A stretch of DNA of 19,749 nt from an uncultured Sutterella sp. (GCA_905212345.1 CAJMEC010000034.1:1-19749); one strand, 5' to 3'. Counted from the first letter of the stretch, positions 1 through 7,238 are shown. Notes: generated from the sequence alone by a model not told the origin. Program-made: numbers and translations.

Positions 1-44
1 CCTGGTTCGTAGCCAGGTACTCTATCCAACTGAGCTACCGGCGC
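1..44 (-). tRNA. tRNA-Arg (anticodon ACG), partial
   Basis: This is the 5' part of a tRNA read on the minus strand. The 5' end is at 44, with acceptor strand GCGCCGG, then TA, a D arm with GCTCAG and TTGGA, and an anticodon stem CCTGG/CCAGG enclosing the loop CTACGAA. The anticodon is ACG, so it reads arginine CGN codons, probably as inosine after deamination. The variable loop, T arm and 3' acceptor strand lie beyond the left edge. The identity is firm from the anticodon loop; only completeness is unknown. Confidence 0.93.
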
Positions 45-58
45 ACTTGAGAGGGCGT

Positions 59-86
59 ATTTTAATCAATAATTTGAAAAAATCAA
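59..86 (-). promoter_or_regulatory. Promoter of tRNA-Arg
   Basis: On the minus strand a TTGATT hexamer (81-86) is followed after 16 bp by TAAAAT (59-64). The -10 box lies 14 nt upstream of the tRNA 5' end and is followed by a GC-rich stretch, ACGCCCTC. A GC-rich discriminator is typical of stable-RNA promoters under stringent control. That regulation is inferred from the sequence, not shown. Confidence 0.6.
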
Positions 87-183
87 TATGGGGATAATAC
101 TACTAAAGGCTAAAATTTCCAAAATAATCAATAAATTAGAAGATTTTAAAATTATCAAACTAAGAATTTCATTTACAATCAAT

Positions 184-201
184 TAGTTAAGTCGTTAACT
201 A
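184..201. promoter_or_regulatory. Small inverted repeat upstream of ansB
   Basis: TAGTTAA and TTAACTA form a perfect 7-bp inverted repeat around GTCG, in a very AT-rich spacer between the divergent tRNA-Arg and ansB. It could be an operator or simply an AT-rich palindrome. Apart from the tRNA promoter, this repeat and the ansB leader hairpin, the 324-nt spacer 45-368 holds no gene that I can support. A TATGAT -10-like box lies at 275-280, but no convincing -35 box goes with it. Confidence 0.25.
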
Positions 202-307
202 TTAAAAAATAACAAAATATTGTGTAATGGCAAAAGCTGATTAAAAAATATGCGCCCATCTAGTCAATTTCACCTATGATAAAGGGCTGAGAGCAAATGC
301 TCCCCCT

Positions 308-341
308 GCTTGTGTGTTGTCCGTAAGGACACACGGGAAGC
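308..341 (+). promoter_or_regulatory. Structured 5' leader of ansB
   Basis: A hairpin lies in the ansB leader. GCTT (308-311) pairs with AAGC (338-341), GTGT pairs with ACAC, and GTCC (319-322) pairs with GGAC (327-330) around a GTAA loop, with small internal bulges. It ends 27 nt before the ATG and about 16 nt before the Shine-Dalgarno sequence. It may affect mRNA stability or translation. It matches no riboswitch family that I recognise. Confidence 0.35.
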
Positions 342-368
342 GATCGTTTTACATATGAGGAGTTGTAT

Positions 369-1412
369 ATGCAATTGAAACATACTTTGTTGGCCACTGC
401 CTTAGTGGCTGCCAGCGCCACCGCCATGGCTTTGCCGAACGTTGAAGTTTTGGCTACGGGCGGTACGATCGCTGGTGCCGGCCAATCGGCCACGGGTACA
501 GCCTATACCGCCGGTAAGGTCTCCGTGAACCATTTGGTCGCTGCAGTCCCCGCTTTGGCTGAAGTGGCAAATGTCATTCCGAAGCAAGTCGTTCAAATCG
601 GTTCTCAAGACATGACCGACGATGTGTGGCTCAAGCTCGTGAAGACGATCAATGAAGACTGCAACAAGGTTGATGGTTTCGTTGTCACGCACGGTACGGA
701 CACGATGGAAGAAACGGCCTATTTTGTTCACTTGACGGCCAAGTGCACGAAGCCGATCGTTTTCGTCGGCGCCATGTTGCCCTCCACCGGTTTGTCTGCT
801 GACGGTCCGAAGAACTTGTACAACGCCGTTGTGGTTGCCGCTTCCAAGGAAGCCGCTAACCGCGGTGCCATGGTTGCCATGGACGACAAGATCATCGGTG
901 CTCGCGACGTGATCAAGACCAACACGACCGCTGTGGAAACCTTCCAAGGCGCTAACTTCGGTACGATGGGCTATGTTTTCAACTCCAAGGTGCATTTCGG
1001 CAATACGCCCGCAACGCCCCATACCACGAAGACCCCGTTTGACGTTTCCAAGCTGACGTCTTTGCCGAAGGTTGGTATCGTTTACAACTACTCCAACGTT
1101 CCTGCTGAACCGCTTCAAGCTTTGTTGAAGGCCGGCTACAAGGGTATCGTGACCGCCGGTGTCGGTAACGGTAACATCCACAAGAACTTGTTCCCGATCC
1201 TTGAAAAGGCTGCTAAGGACGGCGTAGTCGTCGTTCGTTCTTCTCGTGTCCCGACGGGCTCTGCCACGAAGGATGCTGAAATCAACGACGCTAAGTACGG
1301 TTTCGTTGCCGGTCAATACCTCAACCCGCAAAAGGCTCGCGTGTTGTTGCAATTGGCATTGACGAAGACCAGCGATCCGAAGAAGATTCAAGAGTACTTT
1401 GACAAGTACTAA
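369..1412 (+). CDS. ansB: Periplasmic type II L-asparaginase
   Basis: Hydrolyses L-asparagine to aspartate and ammonia in the periplasm. The protein is 347 aa, close to E. coli AnsB (348 aa). I chose ATG 369 because GAGGAG (357-362) lies 6 nt upstream; an in-frame TTG at 363 is unlikely. Residues 1-21 are a signal peptide (Lys4, a hydrophobic core, cleavage after AMA), leaving a mature start LPN as in E. coli. The first catalytic Thr is Thr33 in LATGGTIAG. The second active-site pair is Thr-Asp in THGTDTMEE, and the catalytic Lys is in RDVIKTNTT. SADGPKNLYNAV and TAGVGNGN are family-conserved. Cysteines in NEDCNK and AKCTK match the disulfide of the E. coli enzyme. The gene stands alone between a structured leader and a strong terminator. 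Periplasmic type II enzymes are often tied to anaerobic use of amino acids (the aspartate can feed fumarate); for this organism that is inference. I found no clear FNR or CRP site. Confidence 0.97.
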   Translation: MQLKHTLLATALVAASATAMALPNVEVLATGGTIAGAGQSATGTAYTAGKVSVNHLVAAVPALAEVANVIPKQVVQIGSQDMTDDVWLKLVKTINEDCNKVDGFVVTHGTDTMEETAYFVHLTAKCTKPIVFVGAMLPSTGLSADGPKNLYNAVVVAASKEAANRGAMVAMDDKIIGARDVIKTNTTAVETFQGANFGTMGYVFNSKVHFGNTPATPHTTKTPFDVSKLTSLPKVGIVYNYSNVPAEPLQALLKAGYKGIVTAGVGNGNIHKNLFPILEKAAKDGVVVVRSSRVPTGSATKDAEINDAKYGFVAGQYLNPQKARVLLQLALTKTSDPKKIQEYFDKY

Positions 1413-1423
1413 GATCGACGGTT

Positions 1424-1442
1424 GAAACTCTTTAAGAGTTTC
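1424..1442. repeat. Perfect palindrome after ansB
   Basis: GAAACTCTT and AAGAGTTTC are perfect 9-bp arms around one T, 12 nt after the ansB stop and just before the main terminator. A one-base loop cannot form as such, so in RNA the structure would open several central pairs. It could help protect the 3' end or be a site for a dimeric protein. Confidence 0.4.
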
Positions 1443-1456
1443 GAGTAGCTTCGATT

Positions 1457-1486
1457 AACCCCGGTCAGAAATGATCGGGGTTTTGT
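1457..1486 (+). terminator. Rho-independent terminator of ansB
   Basis: AACCCCGGTCA (1457-1467) pairs with TGATCGGGGTT (1472-1482) through a GAAA tetraloop with one G-U pair, followed by a T-rich stretch (TTTTGTTTTG). It ends the ansB transcript 22-27 nt before gluQ, so gluQ needs its own promoter. Confidence 0.9.
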
Positions 1487-1493
1487 TTTGCTT

Positions 1494-1499
1494 TAAAAT
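1494..1499 (+). promoter_or_regulatory. Possible -10 box of gluQ
   Basis: TAAAAT lies only 9 nt before the gluQ ATG (1509) and after the ansB terminator. I see no good -35 hexamer at 16-18 bp and no clear Shine-Dalgarno sequence before the ATG. If this is the -10 box, the transcript would be nearly leaderless. The -10 assignment is tentative. Confidence 0.3.
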
Positions 1500-1508
1500 T
1501 GGGCTTCT

Positions 1509-2372
1509 ATGACTGAAGACTACATCGGACGATTTGCTCCTTCTCCTACCGGCTTATTGCATGCGGGCAGCCTTGTAGCGGCTCTTGCCAGCTTCATTGA
1601 CGCCAAAGCCCATCATGGGAAATGGCTCATACGCATTGAAGACGTTGATCAAACACGCTGCAAAAAAGAATGGGCAGAAGGCATATTGTCTGTGCTCGAT
1701 CATCTTGAAATGAAAAGCGATGGCCCCATTCTGTGGCAAAGCCAAAGAACCGATCGCTATTTAGAAGTCATTGATCAGCTGATTACACAGAAAAAAGTCT
1801 ATGGTTGCTCCTGTACCCGACACACGATTGAAGAAGAAAATAGGCGTTTAGGCTCCCCTCTTAATCACTACCCGGGAACTTGTCGCCAAGGCCTTCACGG
1901 AGCGATTCGCTCATGGCGATTTTTAACCAACAGCACGCCCATTGCCTTTATCGATCGTTGGAGCGGACGCTACAGTCAAAATGTTGAAAAAGAAGTAGGC
2001 GATTTTGTGGTAAAAAGAGCCGACGGTTTATTTGCTTACCAATTAGCTGTCGTGATTGATGACCATGACAGCGGTGTGACGGATATCGTGCGCGGAGCAG
2101 ACCTCATTGACAATACTCCCCGTCAATTAGCAATTTATCGTGCCCTGGGCTGGCAAGAACCGACATATATGCACATTCCTCTGGTTCTGAACGATCGACA
2201 CGAAAAACTCAGTAAACAAGGCGGAGCGCGCCCCCTTAGTGAAAATCTTTTAGAAGAACTTAACCATGCCTGGCATCATCTTGGCTTTGCACCGATTTCC
2301 GCCAAGGATCCGACTGACTTTTACAGCCAAGCTATTCCTCTTTGGCAAAATCGATTCCAGATAACAAAATAG
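1509..2372 (+). CDS. gluQ: Glutamyl-queuosine tRNA(Asp) synthetase
   Basis: Activates glutamate and attaches it to queuosine at position 34 of tRNA(Asp). It resembles the catalytic half of glutamyl-tRNA synthetase without the anticodon-binding domain. At 287 aa it has the usual length. The class I HIGH-like signature is FAPSPTGLLHAGS (9-21) and the KMSKS equivalent is KLSKQ (233-237). Cys100, Cys102, Tyr121 and Cys125 (YGCSC, then YPGTC) match the zinc site of E. coli GluQ-RS. IEDVD and the stretch VIDDHDSGVTDIVRGADL are also characteristic. In many proteobacteria gluQ follows dksA; here it stands alone between two terminators. Its stop codon lies inside the left arm of the downstream hairpin. 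The spacer before the ATG is short and without a clear ribosome binding site. Confidence 0.95.
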   Translation: MTEDYIGRFAPSPTGLLHAGSLVAALASFIDAKAHHGKWLIRIEDVDQTRCKKEWAEGILSVLDHLEMKSDGPILWQSQRTDRYLEVIDQLITQKKVYGCSCTRHTIEEENRRLGSPLNHYPGTCRQGLHGAIRSWRFLTNSTPIAFIDRWSGRYSQNVEKEVGDFVVKRADGLFAYQLAVVIDDHDSGVTDIVRGADLIDNTPRQLAIYRALGWQEPTYMHIPLVLNDRHEKLSKQGGARPLSENLLEELNHAWHHLGFAPISAKDPTDFYSQAIPLWQNRFQITK

Positions 2373-2397
2373 CCTAGGCATCAACCTAGGCTATTTT
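2366..2397. terminator. Bidirectional terminator between gluQ and tRNA-Gly
   Basis: Perfect 13-bp arms (2366-2378 and 2385-2397) enclose a 6-nt loop. The stem runs from AAAATAG through the core CCTAGG, so each strand ends its hairpin in TTTT. It can terminate gluQ on the plus strand and the convergent tRNA-Gly on the minus strand. The gluQ TAG stop (2370-2372) lies in the left arm. Confidence 0.85.
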
Positions 2398-2405
2398 AAG
2401 AAACT

Positions 2406-2481
2406 TGGAGCGGGAAACGAGTCTCGAACTCGCGACCTCAACCTTGGCAAGGTTGCGCTCTACCAACTGAGCTATTCCCGC
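2406..2481 (-). tRNA. tRNA-Gly (anticodon GCC)
   Basis: A complete 76-nt tRNA with an encoded CCA end. Acceptor strand GCGGGAA pairs with TTCCCGC. The D arm contains TAGCTCAGTTGGTAGAG, the anticodon loop is TTGCCAA between CAACC and GGTTG, and the T arm contains GTTCGAGAC. Anticodon GCC reads GGC and GGU. The sequence is close to E. coli tRNA-Gly3. Confidence 0.97.
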
Positions 2482-2493
2482 GACAGGTTGAGT

Positions 2494-2521
2494 ATTTTAA
2501 TGAACCTTTTTGGAAATGCAA
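2494..2521 (-). promoter_or_regulatory. Promoter of tRNA-Gly
   Basis: On the minus strand TTGCAT (2516-2521) is followed after 16 bp by TAAAAT (2494-2499), 12 nt before the tRNA 5' end. The spacing and -10 box are the same as in the tRNA-Arg promoter at the left edge, which supports both calls. Confidence 0.55.
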
Positions 2522-2527
2522 GTCTTT

Positions 2528-2561
2528 TTGTCAATTTTTTTGATTTTTTTCTTTTTGACAA
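2528..2561. repeat. Paired TTGTCAA/TTGACAA repeat in a T-rich spacer
   Basis: TTGTCAA (2528-2534) and TTGACAA (2555-2561) form a 7-bp inverted repeat around 20 nt of nearly pure T with a few A, G and C. The longer CTTTTTGTCAA and CTTTTTGACAA also read as direct repeats with one mismatch. It lies just downstream of the nagZ stop on the minus strand. It could end the operon, but the minus strand has an A-rich loop and no U tract after the stem, so it is not a standard terminator. Confidence 0.3.
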
Positions 2562-2575
2562 CTCTGCACCCTCTG

Positions 2576-3583
2576 CTAAACCTCAGCAATAAGGTCCTTT
2601 GAGCGTTTATACAAAGCTGTCTTAACGAGTTCATTCCAAGTGGGAGCATCTCCCTTGGGAGACAATCGCTTGACTCTTTCCGCCCTTTCTGCAGTGTCTT
2701 CAAACTTAAGCGAGGCCAAAAGCTGATCTGAGGCTTCAAAATCGTTGCATTGGATCAACATGTCACAGCCGGCTTGAAGCGCCGCATAGGCTCTTTGCGC
2801 GACGTCGCCCACACAGACTGCTCCTTTCATGGAAAGATCATCAGAAAAGACTACACCGGTAAAGTGCAATTCTTCCCGTAAAACCTTTTTGAGCCAATGC
2901 TCAGAAAAACCAGCCGGGTGTGAGTCGACCTGCGGATAGAGCACGTGGGCCGCCATCACAGAGTCCAGTGCCTGTCCCATCCATCGATAAGGTTTAAGAT
3001 CAGCAAAAAGCAACCGCTCATACGGACGGTCATCGAGGGGCAACTCCAGATGGCTGTCCGCGATCACCCAGCCGTGACCCGGGAAATGTTTACCGCAATT
3101 ACTCATGCCGGCTAAACGCAACCCTTGCACAACAGCTAAGGCCAATTGCGTCACAACATTGGGATTATTTGAAAAGGCGCGTTCGCCAATAATCTGTGAA
3201 CGACCAAAATTAATATCCAAGCAGGGAGCAAAAGTGAAATCCACTCCGCAGGCTCGAAGTTCTGCTGCCATCACATAACCGCAGGCCATGGCTGCCAACA
3301 ACGTGTTTTCCGGTTCATCAATCCACTTTTCGCCCAATTTTGCCATGGCAGGAATCTTGGTAAACCCCTCTTGAAAGCGCTGCACACGTCCGCCTTCATG
3401 ATCAACGGCAATGAGTAAACCGGGCTTGACCGCATGAATGGCCGCACAGAGTTCTGTGAGCTGCTCACGATCGCTGTAGTTTCTTGTAAACAAAATCACC
3501 ATTCCAACCAATGGATCGGCAATCCTTCGAACATCATCTTTTGTAAGCGCGGTTCCTTCAATATCCAATACAAGCGGTCCCAT
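2576..3583 (-). CDS. nagZ: Beta-N-acetylhexosaminidase, peptidoglycan recycling
   Basis: A cytoplasmic glycoside hydrolase family 3 enzyme that removes N-acetylglucosamine from GlcNAc-anhydromuropeptides during cell-wall recycling. I chose ATG 3583, giving 335 aa starting MGPLVLDIEG like E. coli NagZ, because GAAGGAG lies 6 nt upstream. A longer GTG start at 3598 would put this ribosome site inside the gene. Visible motifs are FTRNY near 32-36, AVDHEGGRVQRF (59-70), IGERAF, GKHFPGHG (164-171) and the Asp-Ser-His catalytic dyad loop (ADSH, 175-178). FSDDLSM (246-252) holds the nucleophile Asp. It is the last gene of the lepA operon, 11 nt after the acpS stop, with its ribosome site beside that stop. 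In species with inducible AmpC the product of NagZ is the inducer; no ampC or ampR is in view. Confidence 0.96.
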   Translation of the reverse strand: MGPLVLDIEGTALTKDDVRRIADPLVGMVILFTRNYSDREQLTELCAAIHAVKPGLLIAVDHEGGRVQRFQEGFTKIPAMAKLGEKWIDEPENTLLAAMACGYVMAAELRACGVDFTFAPCLDINFGRSQIIGERAFSNNPNVVTQLALAVVQGLRLAGMSNCGKHFPGHGWVIADSHLELPLDDRPYERLLFADLKPYRWMGQALDSVMAAHVLYPQVDSHPAGFSEHWLKKVLREELHFTGVVFSDDLSMKGAVCVGDVAQRAYAALQAGCDMLIQCNDFEASDQLLASLKFEDTAERAERVKRLSPKGDAPTWNELVKTALYKRSKDLIAEV

Positions 3584-3594
3584 CACAAACTCCT

Positions 3595-3990
3595 TCACGA
3601 TCTCTGTTCAGCAACGGCAAATGCTGCCACTACACTTTTTTCATCGGTAATTGAAACATGAACAAAAAGGCCCTCCTGCATCAATCGCTCCTTAAGCGGG
3701 TCCTTAAAGAGCATCAGAGGCGCCCCCTTAGCGTTATGCATAACTTCCATAGACTGGAAGGTTACATCTTCAGCAATACCGGTTCCAAGCGCTTTAGAAA
3801 CTGCCTCCTTTACTGCCCAACGGGATGCAACAAAAGCCAAGGCATGCGAGTCACCAAGCGCTTTACGTTTTCTGTAAAGCGGCCGTTCATTTTCGGTAAG
3901 AAGCCGCTCAACAAAGCGCTCACCGTGCTTACTTAACACATCGGCCACACGGCTTACTTCCACCACATCACAACCGATTCCTCTAATCAC
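3595..3990 (-). CDS. acpS: Holo-[acyl-carrier-protein] synthase
   Basis: Transfers 4'-phosphopantetheine from coenzyme A to a serine of acyl carrier protein, activating fatty-acid synthesis. At 131 aa it is typical of the family (E. coli 126 aa). GIGCDVVEVSR at 4-14 holds the magnesium-binding Asp. ASRWAVKEAVSKALGTGI holds the conserved Glu-Lys motif, and HVSITDEKSVVAAFAV is the C-terminal signature. The start is GTG, with AAAGGA upstream, 10 nt after the recO stop. In many beta- and gammaproteobacteria pdxJ lies between recO and acpS; here there is no room for it. Confidence 0.96.
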   Translation of the reverse strand: MIRGIGCDVVEVSRVADVLSKHGERFVERLLTENERPLYRKRKALGDSHALAFVASRWAVKEAVSKALGTGIAEDVTFQSMEVMHNAKGAPLMLFKDPLKERLMQEGLFVHVSITDEKSVVAAFAVAEQRS

Positions 3991-4000
3991 GTTATTTCCT

Positions 4001-4723
4001 TTAGAGCCTTTTTAATTCTTCAAATATCCGACGGGTATTAAGGGGCTTATCACCCGCGTAATGGGTAATCATCCGTCTCATGAGTTGTTTGGCAAAAGTT
4101 AGTGTTTCCTTGGAACGAAAGTCCCGGTCATGAAGTTTGCGAATCATCTCCGAGGGGATGACAAGATGACGATTCGTTTCAATCACTTCCTCGTTCCAAG
4201 GCTTTAATTCCTCCCCGTCCCAATACCAAGGCTCGCCGGTTACGGGTAGACCGTAGCCTAAACTCTCCATCAGTTCCAACTCAAAAGTTCTGAGAGCGAC
4301 TTCATGATTGCAATCGGCATCGGCCAACTTTTCCAAGACTCGCACATAAGAGCCGAATAATTCGCTCATCTCATCTTCTCTGGCCAAAAGTCTCACAAGT
4401 AGCTCATTGACATAAAAAGCTGAGAAAAGGGCATCGCCCTCAATCGGAAAAAAGCCACCCAACCACTGGGCCCTTAGCAGATTTTTGACTTCATTTTGTC
4501 CGGAAAAGCCAATTTTCAACGGGGAAAAGGGGGTAAGAAGCCCTCGGAAGTGACTGCCCGGTCGTTTGGCTCCGCGAGCAACGGCCACCACTTTGCCATG
4601 ATGCAAAGTGAAAAATTCGACAAGTAGGCTTGTCTCCTTCCAATTCCAGCTCTGAAGCACAAAGGCCGCGTCATCACTGTTGACGCGGCGCTCTTTGTTT
4701 TCCTTGGATGGTACTTCAGACAT
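4001..4723 (-). CDS. recO: DNA repair protein RecO
   Basis: A mediator of RecFOR recombinational repair: it binds single-stranded DNA and SSB and helps load RecA. At 240 aa it is near E. coli RecO (242 aa). The N-terminal OB-fold holds the typical stretches VLQSWNWKETSLLVEFFT and VVAVARGAKRPGS; the rest is helical (residues about 95-240) with FELELMESLGYGLP. I see no four-cysteine zinc motif, which some RecO proteins have; the region holds one Cys. The ATG overlaps the era stop by one base (TAATG), which suggests translational coupling. Similarity is weaker than for the other core genes, but position and length make the call firm. Confidence 0.93.
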   Translation of the reverse strand: MSEVPSKENKERRVNSDDAAFVLQSWNWKETSLLVEFFTLHHGKVVAVARGAKRPGSHFRGLLTPFSPLKIGFSGQNEVKNLLRAQWLGGFFPIEGDALFSAFYVNELLVRLLAREDEMSELFGSYVRVLEKLADADCNHEVALRTFELELMESLGYGLPVTGEPWYWDGEELKPWNEEVIETNRHLVIPSEMIRKLHDRDFRSKETLTFAKQLMRRMITHYAGDKPLNTRRIFEELKRL

Positions 4724-5622
4724 TACTCGTATCCCAAGCTCTTAAGTGCCCGGGCATCATCATTCCAACCCTTTCTCACGCGGACCCAGACTTCAAGGTA
4801 AACGTTTTTACCGAGCATCTCACCGATATCCGCACGAGCCAGGCGCGAGATCTCACGCAATTTTTCACCCTGCGCTCCGATCACAATTCCCTTATGAGCT
4901 TCGCGCTCAACGATAAGCGTTGCAATAATTTCTGCCCGCTTGTCGTCTTCAACCCACTTATCAATCGTCACCGCGATTCCATAAGGCAACTCATCGCCTA
5001 AAAGTCGGAAGGCTTTTTCACGAATGATTTCCGCGGCTAAAAAGCGCGGTGATTTATCGGTATAAATATCCGGATCAAAGAAAGGCGGATTTTCAGGCAA
5101 AAGTTTTTCAATCTCCGCCATCAATTCGGATACTTGTTTTCCTTTTTCAGCGCAAACAGGAACAATCGCCGCAAAAGGGAATTTTTGCATGGATTGCGCC
5201 ATCAAAGGCAACAGCGCATCACGCTCCTTCATTAAATCCACTTTATTGATAGCCAAAATGACGTTTTTAGCTTCAGGATTAATCAGTTCCAAGACCTTTT
5301 CATCCGCTGGCTTCCAGCCGCCGCTTTCAATCACAAGCACCACGGCATCGGTTTCACCCAGTGTGCTTCTGACAGAGCGATTCATACCGCGAATAAGGGC
5401 ATTGCCGTACTTGGTCTGAAACCCCGGCGTGTCCACAAAAACAAACTGTGCCCGCTCATTCGTCACGACGCCCAAAACACGGTTGCGCGTTGTTTGTGGC
5501 TTTTTGGACGTAATACTCACCTTCTCGCCGATGATGGTATTGATAAGCGTGCTTTTGCCAACATTCGGGCGGCCCACAACGGCTATGTAGCCGCAACGGA
5601 AATTTTCCGGTACTTGAGGCAT
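4723..5622 (-). CDS. era: GTPase Era, 30S ribosome assembly
   Basis: Binds the 3' end of 16S rRNA and helps mature the small ribosomal subunit. The 299-aa protein has an N-terminal GTPase domain with G1 GRPNVGKST (17-25), a G2 region KPQTTR, G3 DTPG (64-67) and G4 NKVD (126-129). A C-terminal KH domain contains the GxxG-type loop VIGAQGEKLREI. It follows rnc with one base between stop and ATG, and a GGGGG-type ribosome site lies within the end of rnc. The rnc-era-recO order matches other proteobacteria, where RNase III and Era act on the same ribosome-maturation route. Confidence 0.97.
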   Translation of the reverse strand: MPQVPENFRCGYIAVVGRPNVGKSTLINTIIGEKVSITSKKPQTTRNRVLGVVTNERAQFVFVDTPGFQTKYGNALIRGMNRSVRSTLGETDAVVLVIESGGWKPADEKVLELINPEAKNVILAINKVDLMKERDALLPLMAQSMQKFPFAAIVPVCAEKGKQVSELMAEIEKLLPENPPFFDPDIYTDKSPRFLAAEIIREKAFRLLGDELPYGIAVTIDKWVEDDKRAEIIATLIVEREAHKGIVIGAQGEKLREISRLARADIGEMLGKNVYLEVWVRVRKGWNDDARALKSLGYE

Positions 5623-5623
5623 C

Positions 5624-6325
5624 TTAGTGATCCCCCTTTTTCTTGTTATGGAAATGCTGTTCAGCCAATTCGTAGGCGATTTTGGCTGCCGCCTGCTCGG
5701 CTGAGCGGCGACTCTTGCCAGTCCCCTTCACACAAATAGCCAACTTTTTGACTTCACACTGACAATCAAATGTTTGATCATGCGCGGCACCGCGGATATC
5801 AACCACAGTGTATTCGGGCAATCCTAAATGGTGAGCCTGCAAGAATTCCTGCAATAGCGTTTTAGCGTCTTTACCCATGCGCTCGGGCGTGAGCTTACTT
5901 AAAACCGGCTCATAAAGTTTCAGAATCACGGCTTTAGCCGTATCAAAACCGCTTTCAGTCATGATAGCGCCGAAAATGGCTTCCATCGCATCTGACTGAA
6001 TGGACGGGCGGTGGGCTCCGCCCGTCTTCATTTCACCTTCACCTAGGCGAAGATAATCGGATAAAACCAAACGATTGGCAATTTCAGCCAAAGCGTCCTG
6101 GCAAACCAAGTTGGCCCGAACGCGTGAAAGAGACCCCTCATTAAAGTGGGCATCGCGTAAAAAGAGAGCTTGACCAATCACGCAATTTAAAACAGAATCA
6201 CCTAAAAATTCGAGTCTCTCGTTATTTTCTGCTCCAAATGAGCGATGTGTGACGGCGCGCTGCAGAAGTTTACGGTTTGTAAAGCGGTAACCAATTTTTT
6301 CTTCAAGGCTTTCTAAGGGCAACAT
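5624..6325 (-). CDS. rnc: Ribonuclease III
   Basis: A double-strand-specific endoribonuclease that processes rRNA precursors and some mRNAs. I chose ATG 6325 (233 aa, MLPLESLEEKIGYRF) because AGGAG lies 7 nt upstream, next to the lepB stop. A start at 6367 would overlap lepB by 32 nt. The catalytic domain holds the signature ERLEFLGDSVL with Glu36, Glu39 and Asp43, and SDAMEAIFGA with Asp112 and Glu115 as the remaining metal ligands. The double-stranded-RNA-binding domain spans about 155-225, with TLLQEFLQ, GTGKSRRSAEQAAAKIA and a basic end. It sits between lepB and era with a 10-nt gap on the lepB side. Confidence 0.97.
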   Translation of the reverse strand: MLPLESLEEKIGYRFTNRKLLQRAVTHRSFGAENNERLEFLGDSVLNCVIGQALFLRDAHFNEGSLSRVRANLVCQDALAEIANRLVLSDYLRLGEGEMKTGGAHRPSIQSDAMEAIFGAIMTESGFDTAKAVILKLYEPVLSKLTPERMGKDAKTLLQEFLQAHHLGLPEYTVVDIRGAAHDQTFDCQCEVKKLAICVKGTGKSRRSAEQAAAKIAYELAEQHFHNKKKGDH

Positions 6326-6335
6326 CTCCGATCTC

Positions 6336-7226
6336 CTATTGAATGGAGCCGATGCGGCCCATGTCACTGATATTTAACCAAATGAAAAAGGCTCGGCCAA
6401 CAATATCTTCACGCGGCACAAAACCCCAGAAGCGGCTATCAGCAGAATTGTCGCGATTGTCGCCCATCATGAAGTAATGGCCTTCGGGAACTTTGCAGAC
6501 CACATCTCCCATGTTGTAGAGACACTGATTCAAACCATTATGGCCTTGAACCGGGCGAGCCATGGAAGGCATCTTGTCATTTTCAAGGATCTTGTGTTTG
6601 ACACCATTCAAGTTTTCATCAAATTGGTCTAAATCCGTGTAAGTTTCTTTATCAAAGAAAGAGCCGTCGGGCGTTGTTTGTTGAAGCTCGCCGTTGATAT
6701 ACAGCTGCTTGTCGACATAACGGATTTCATCACCGGGCAAACCGATCACGCGCTTGATAAAGTCGACGTTTTTATCCAACGGATATTTAAAGACAACAAT
6801 GTCACCGCGCTTGGGAGCCGTGCCTTCGGTAATGGCAAAATTAAAGACCGGGAAGCGTAAACCGTACTCGTACTTGTTGACGAGAATAAAGTCCCCCGCG
6901 TGCAAAGTCGGCAGCATCGATCCGGAAGGAATACGGAAAGGTTCTGCAAGGAAAGAGCGCAAAATAAAAACAAACAGAATAACCGGGAAAAAACCGCCCG
7001 TGTATTCAATCCATTTGGGTTGGGCGCTAAGTTTTTGATAAATGCTCTGAGCCTCACCGATAACGCTCATCTCACCTTGATCAATGGCTTGGCGATTCAG
7101 CTCAGAGAAACGGTCAGCCTCTTCTTTGGCACGAAGCAAACGTTTCGGGCGCCACAAGAAACGGTCCAAACACCAAATAATGCCGGTGCCCACCGTCAAT
7201 AACATCAAAATTAAAGAAAAATTCAT
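6336..7226 (-). CDS. lepB: Signal peptidase I
   Basis: An inner-membrane serine protease that cleaves signal peptides from exported proteins. The 296-aa protein has two N-terminal membrane segments (about 3-22 and 79-93) separated by a charged cytoplasmic loop, then a periplasmic catalytic domain. Box B is RIPSGSMLPTL with the nucleophile Ser103. The general-base Lys147 is in RGDIVVFKYPL. Box E is GDNRDNSADSRFWGFV. A GGGGG ribosome site lies in the 12-nt gap after lepA. The intact autotransporter in this window has a signal sequence that would be a substrate of this kind of enzyme. Confidence 0.97.
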   Translation of the reverse strand: MNFSLILMLLTVGTGIIWCLDRFLWRPKRLLRAKEEADRFSELNRQAIDQGEMSVIGEAQSIYQKLSAQPKWIEYTGGFFPVILFVFILRSFLAEPFRIPSGSMLPTLHAGDFILVNKYEYGLRFPVFNFAITEGTAPKRGDIVVFKYPLDKNVDFIKRVIGLPGDEIRYVDKQLYINGELQQTTPDGSFFDKETYTDLDQFDENLNGVKHKILENDKMPSMARPVQGHNGLNQCLYNMGDVVCKVPEGHYFMMGDNRDNSADSRFWGFVPREDIVGRAFFIWLNISDMGRIGSIQ

Positions 7227-7238
7227 TTCAGCCCCCGA

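Noticed and set aside
402..1391. Long open frame antisense to ansB (329 codons)
   Set aside because: It mirrors a gene with strong codon bias, has no ribosome site, and its protein is Arg/Gly/His-rich with no recognisable domain.
6325..6367. Longer rnc start at 6367
   Set aside because: It overlaps lepB by 32 nt. The ATG at 6325 has an AGGAG at the right distance and matches the usual N-terminus.
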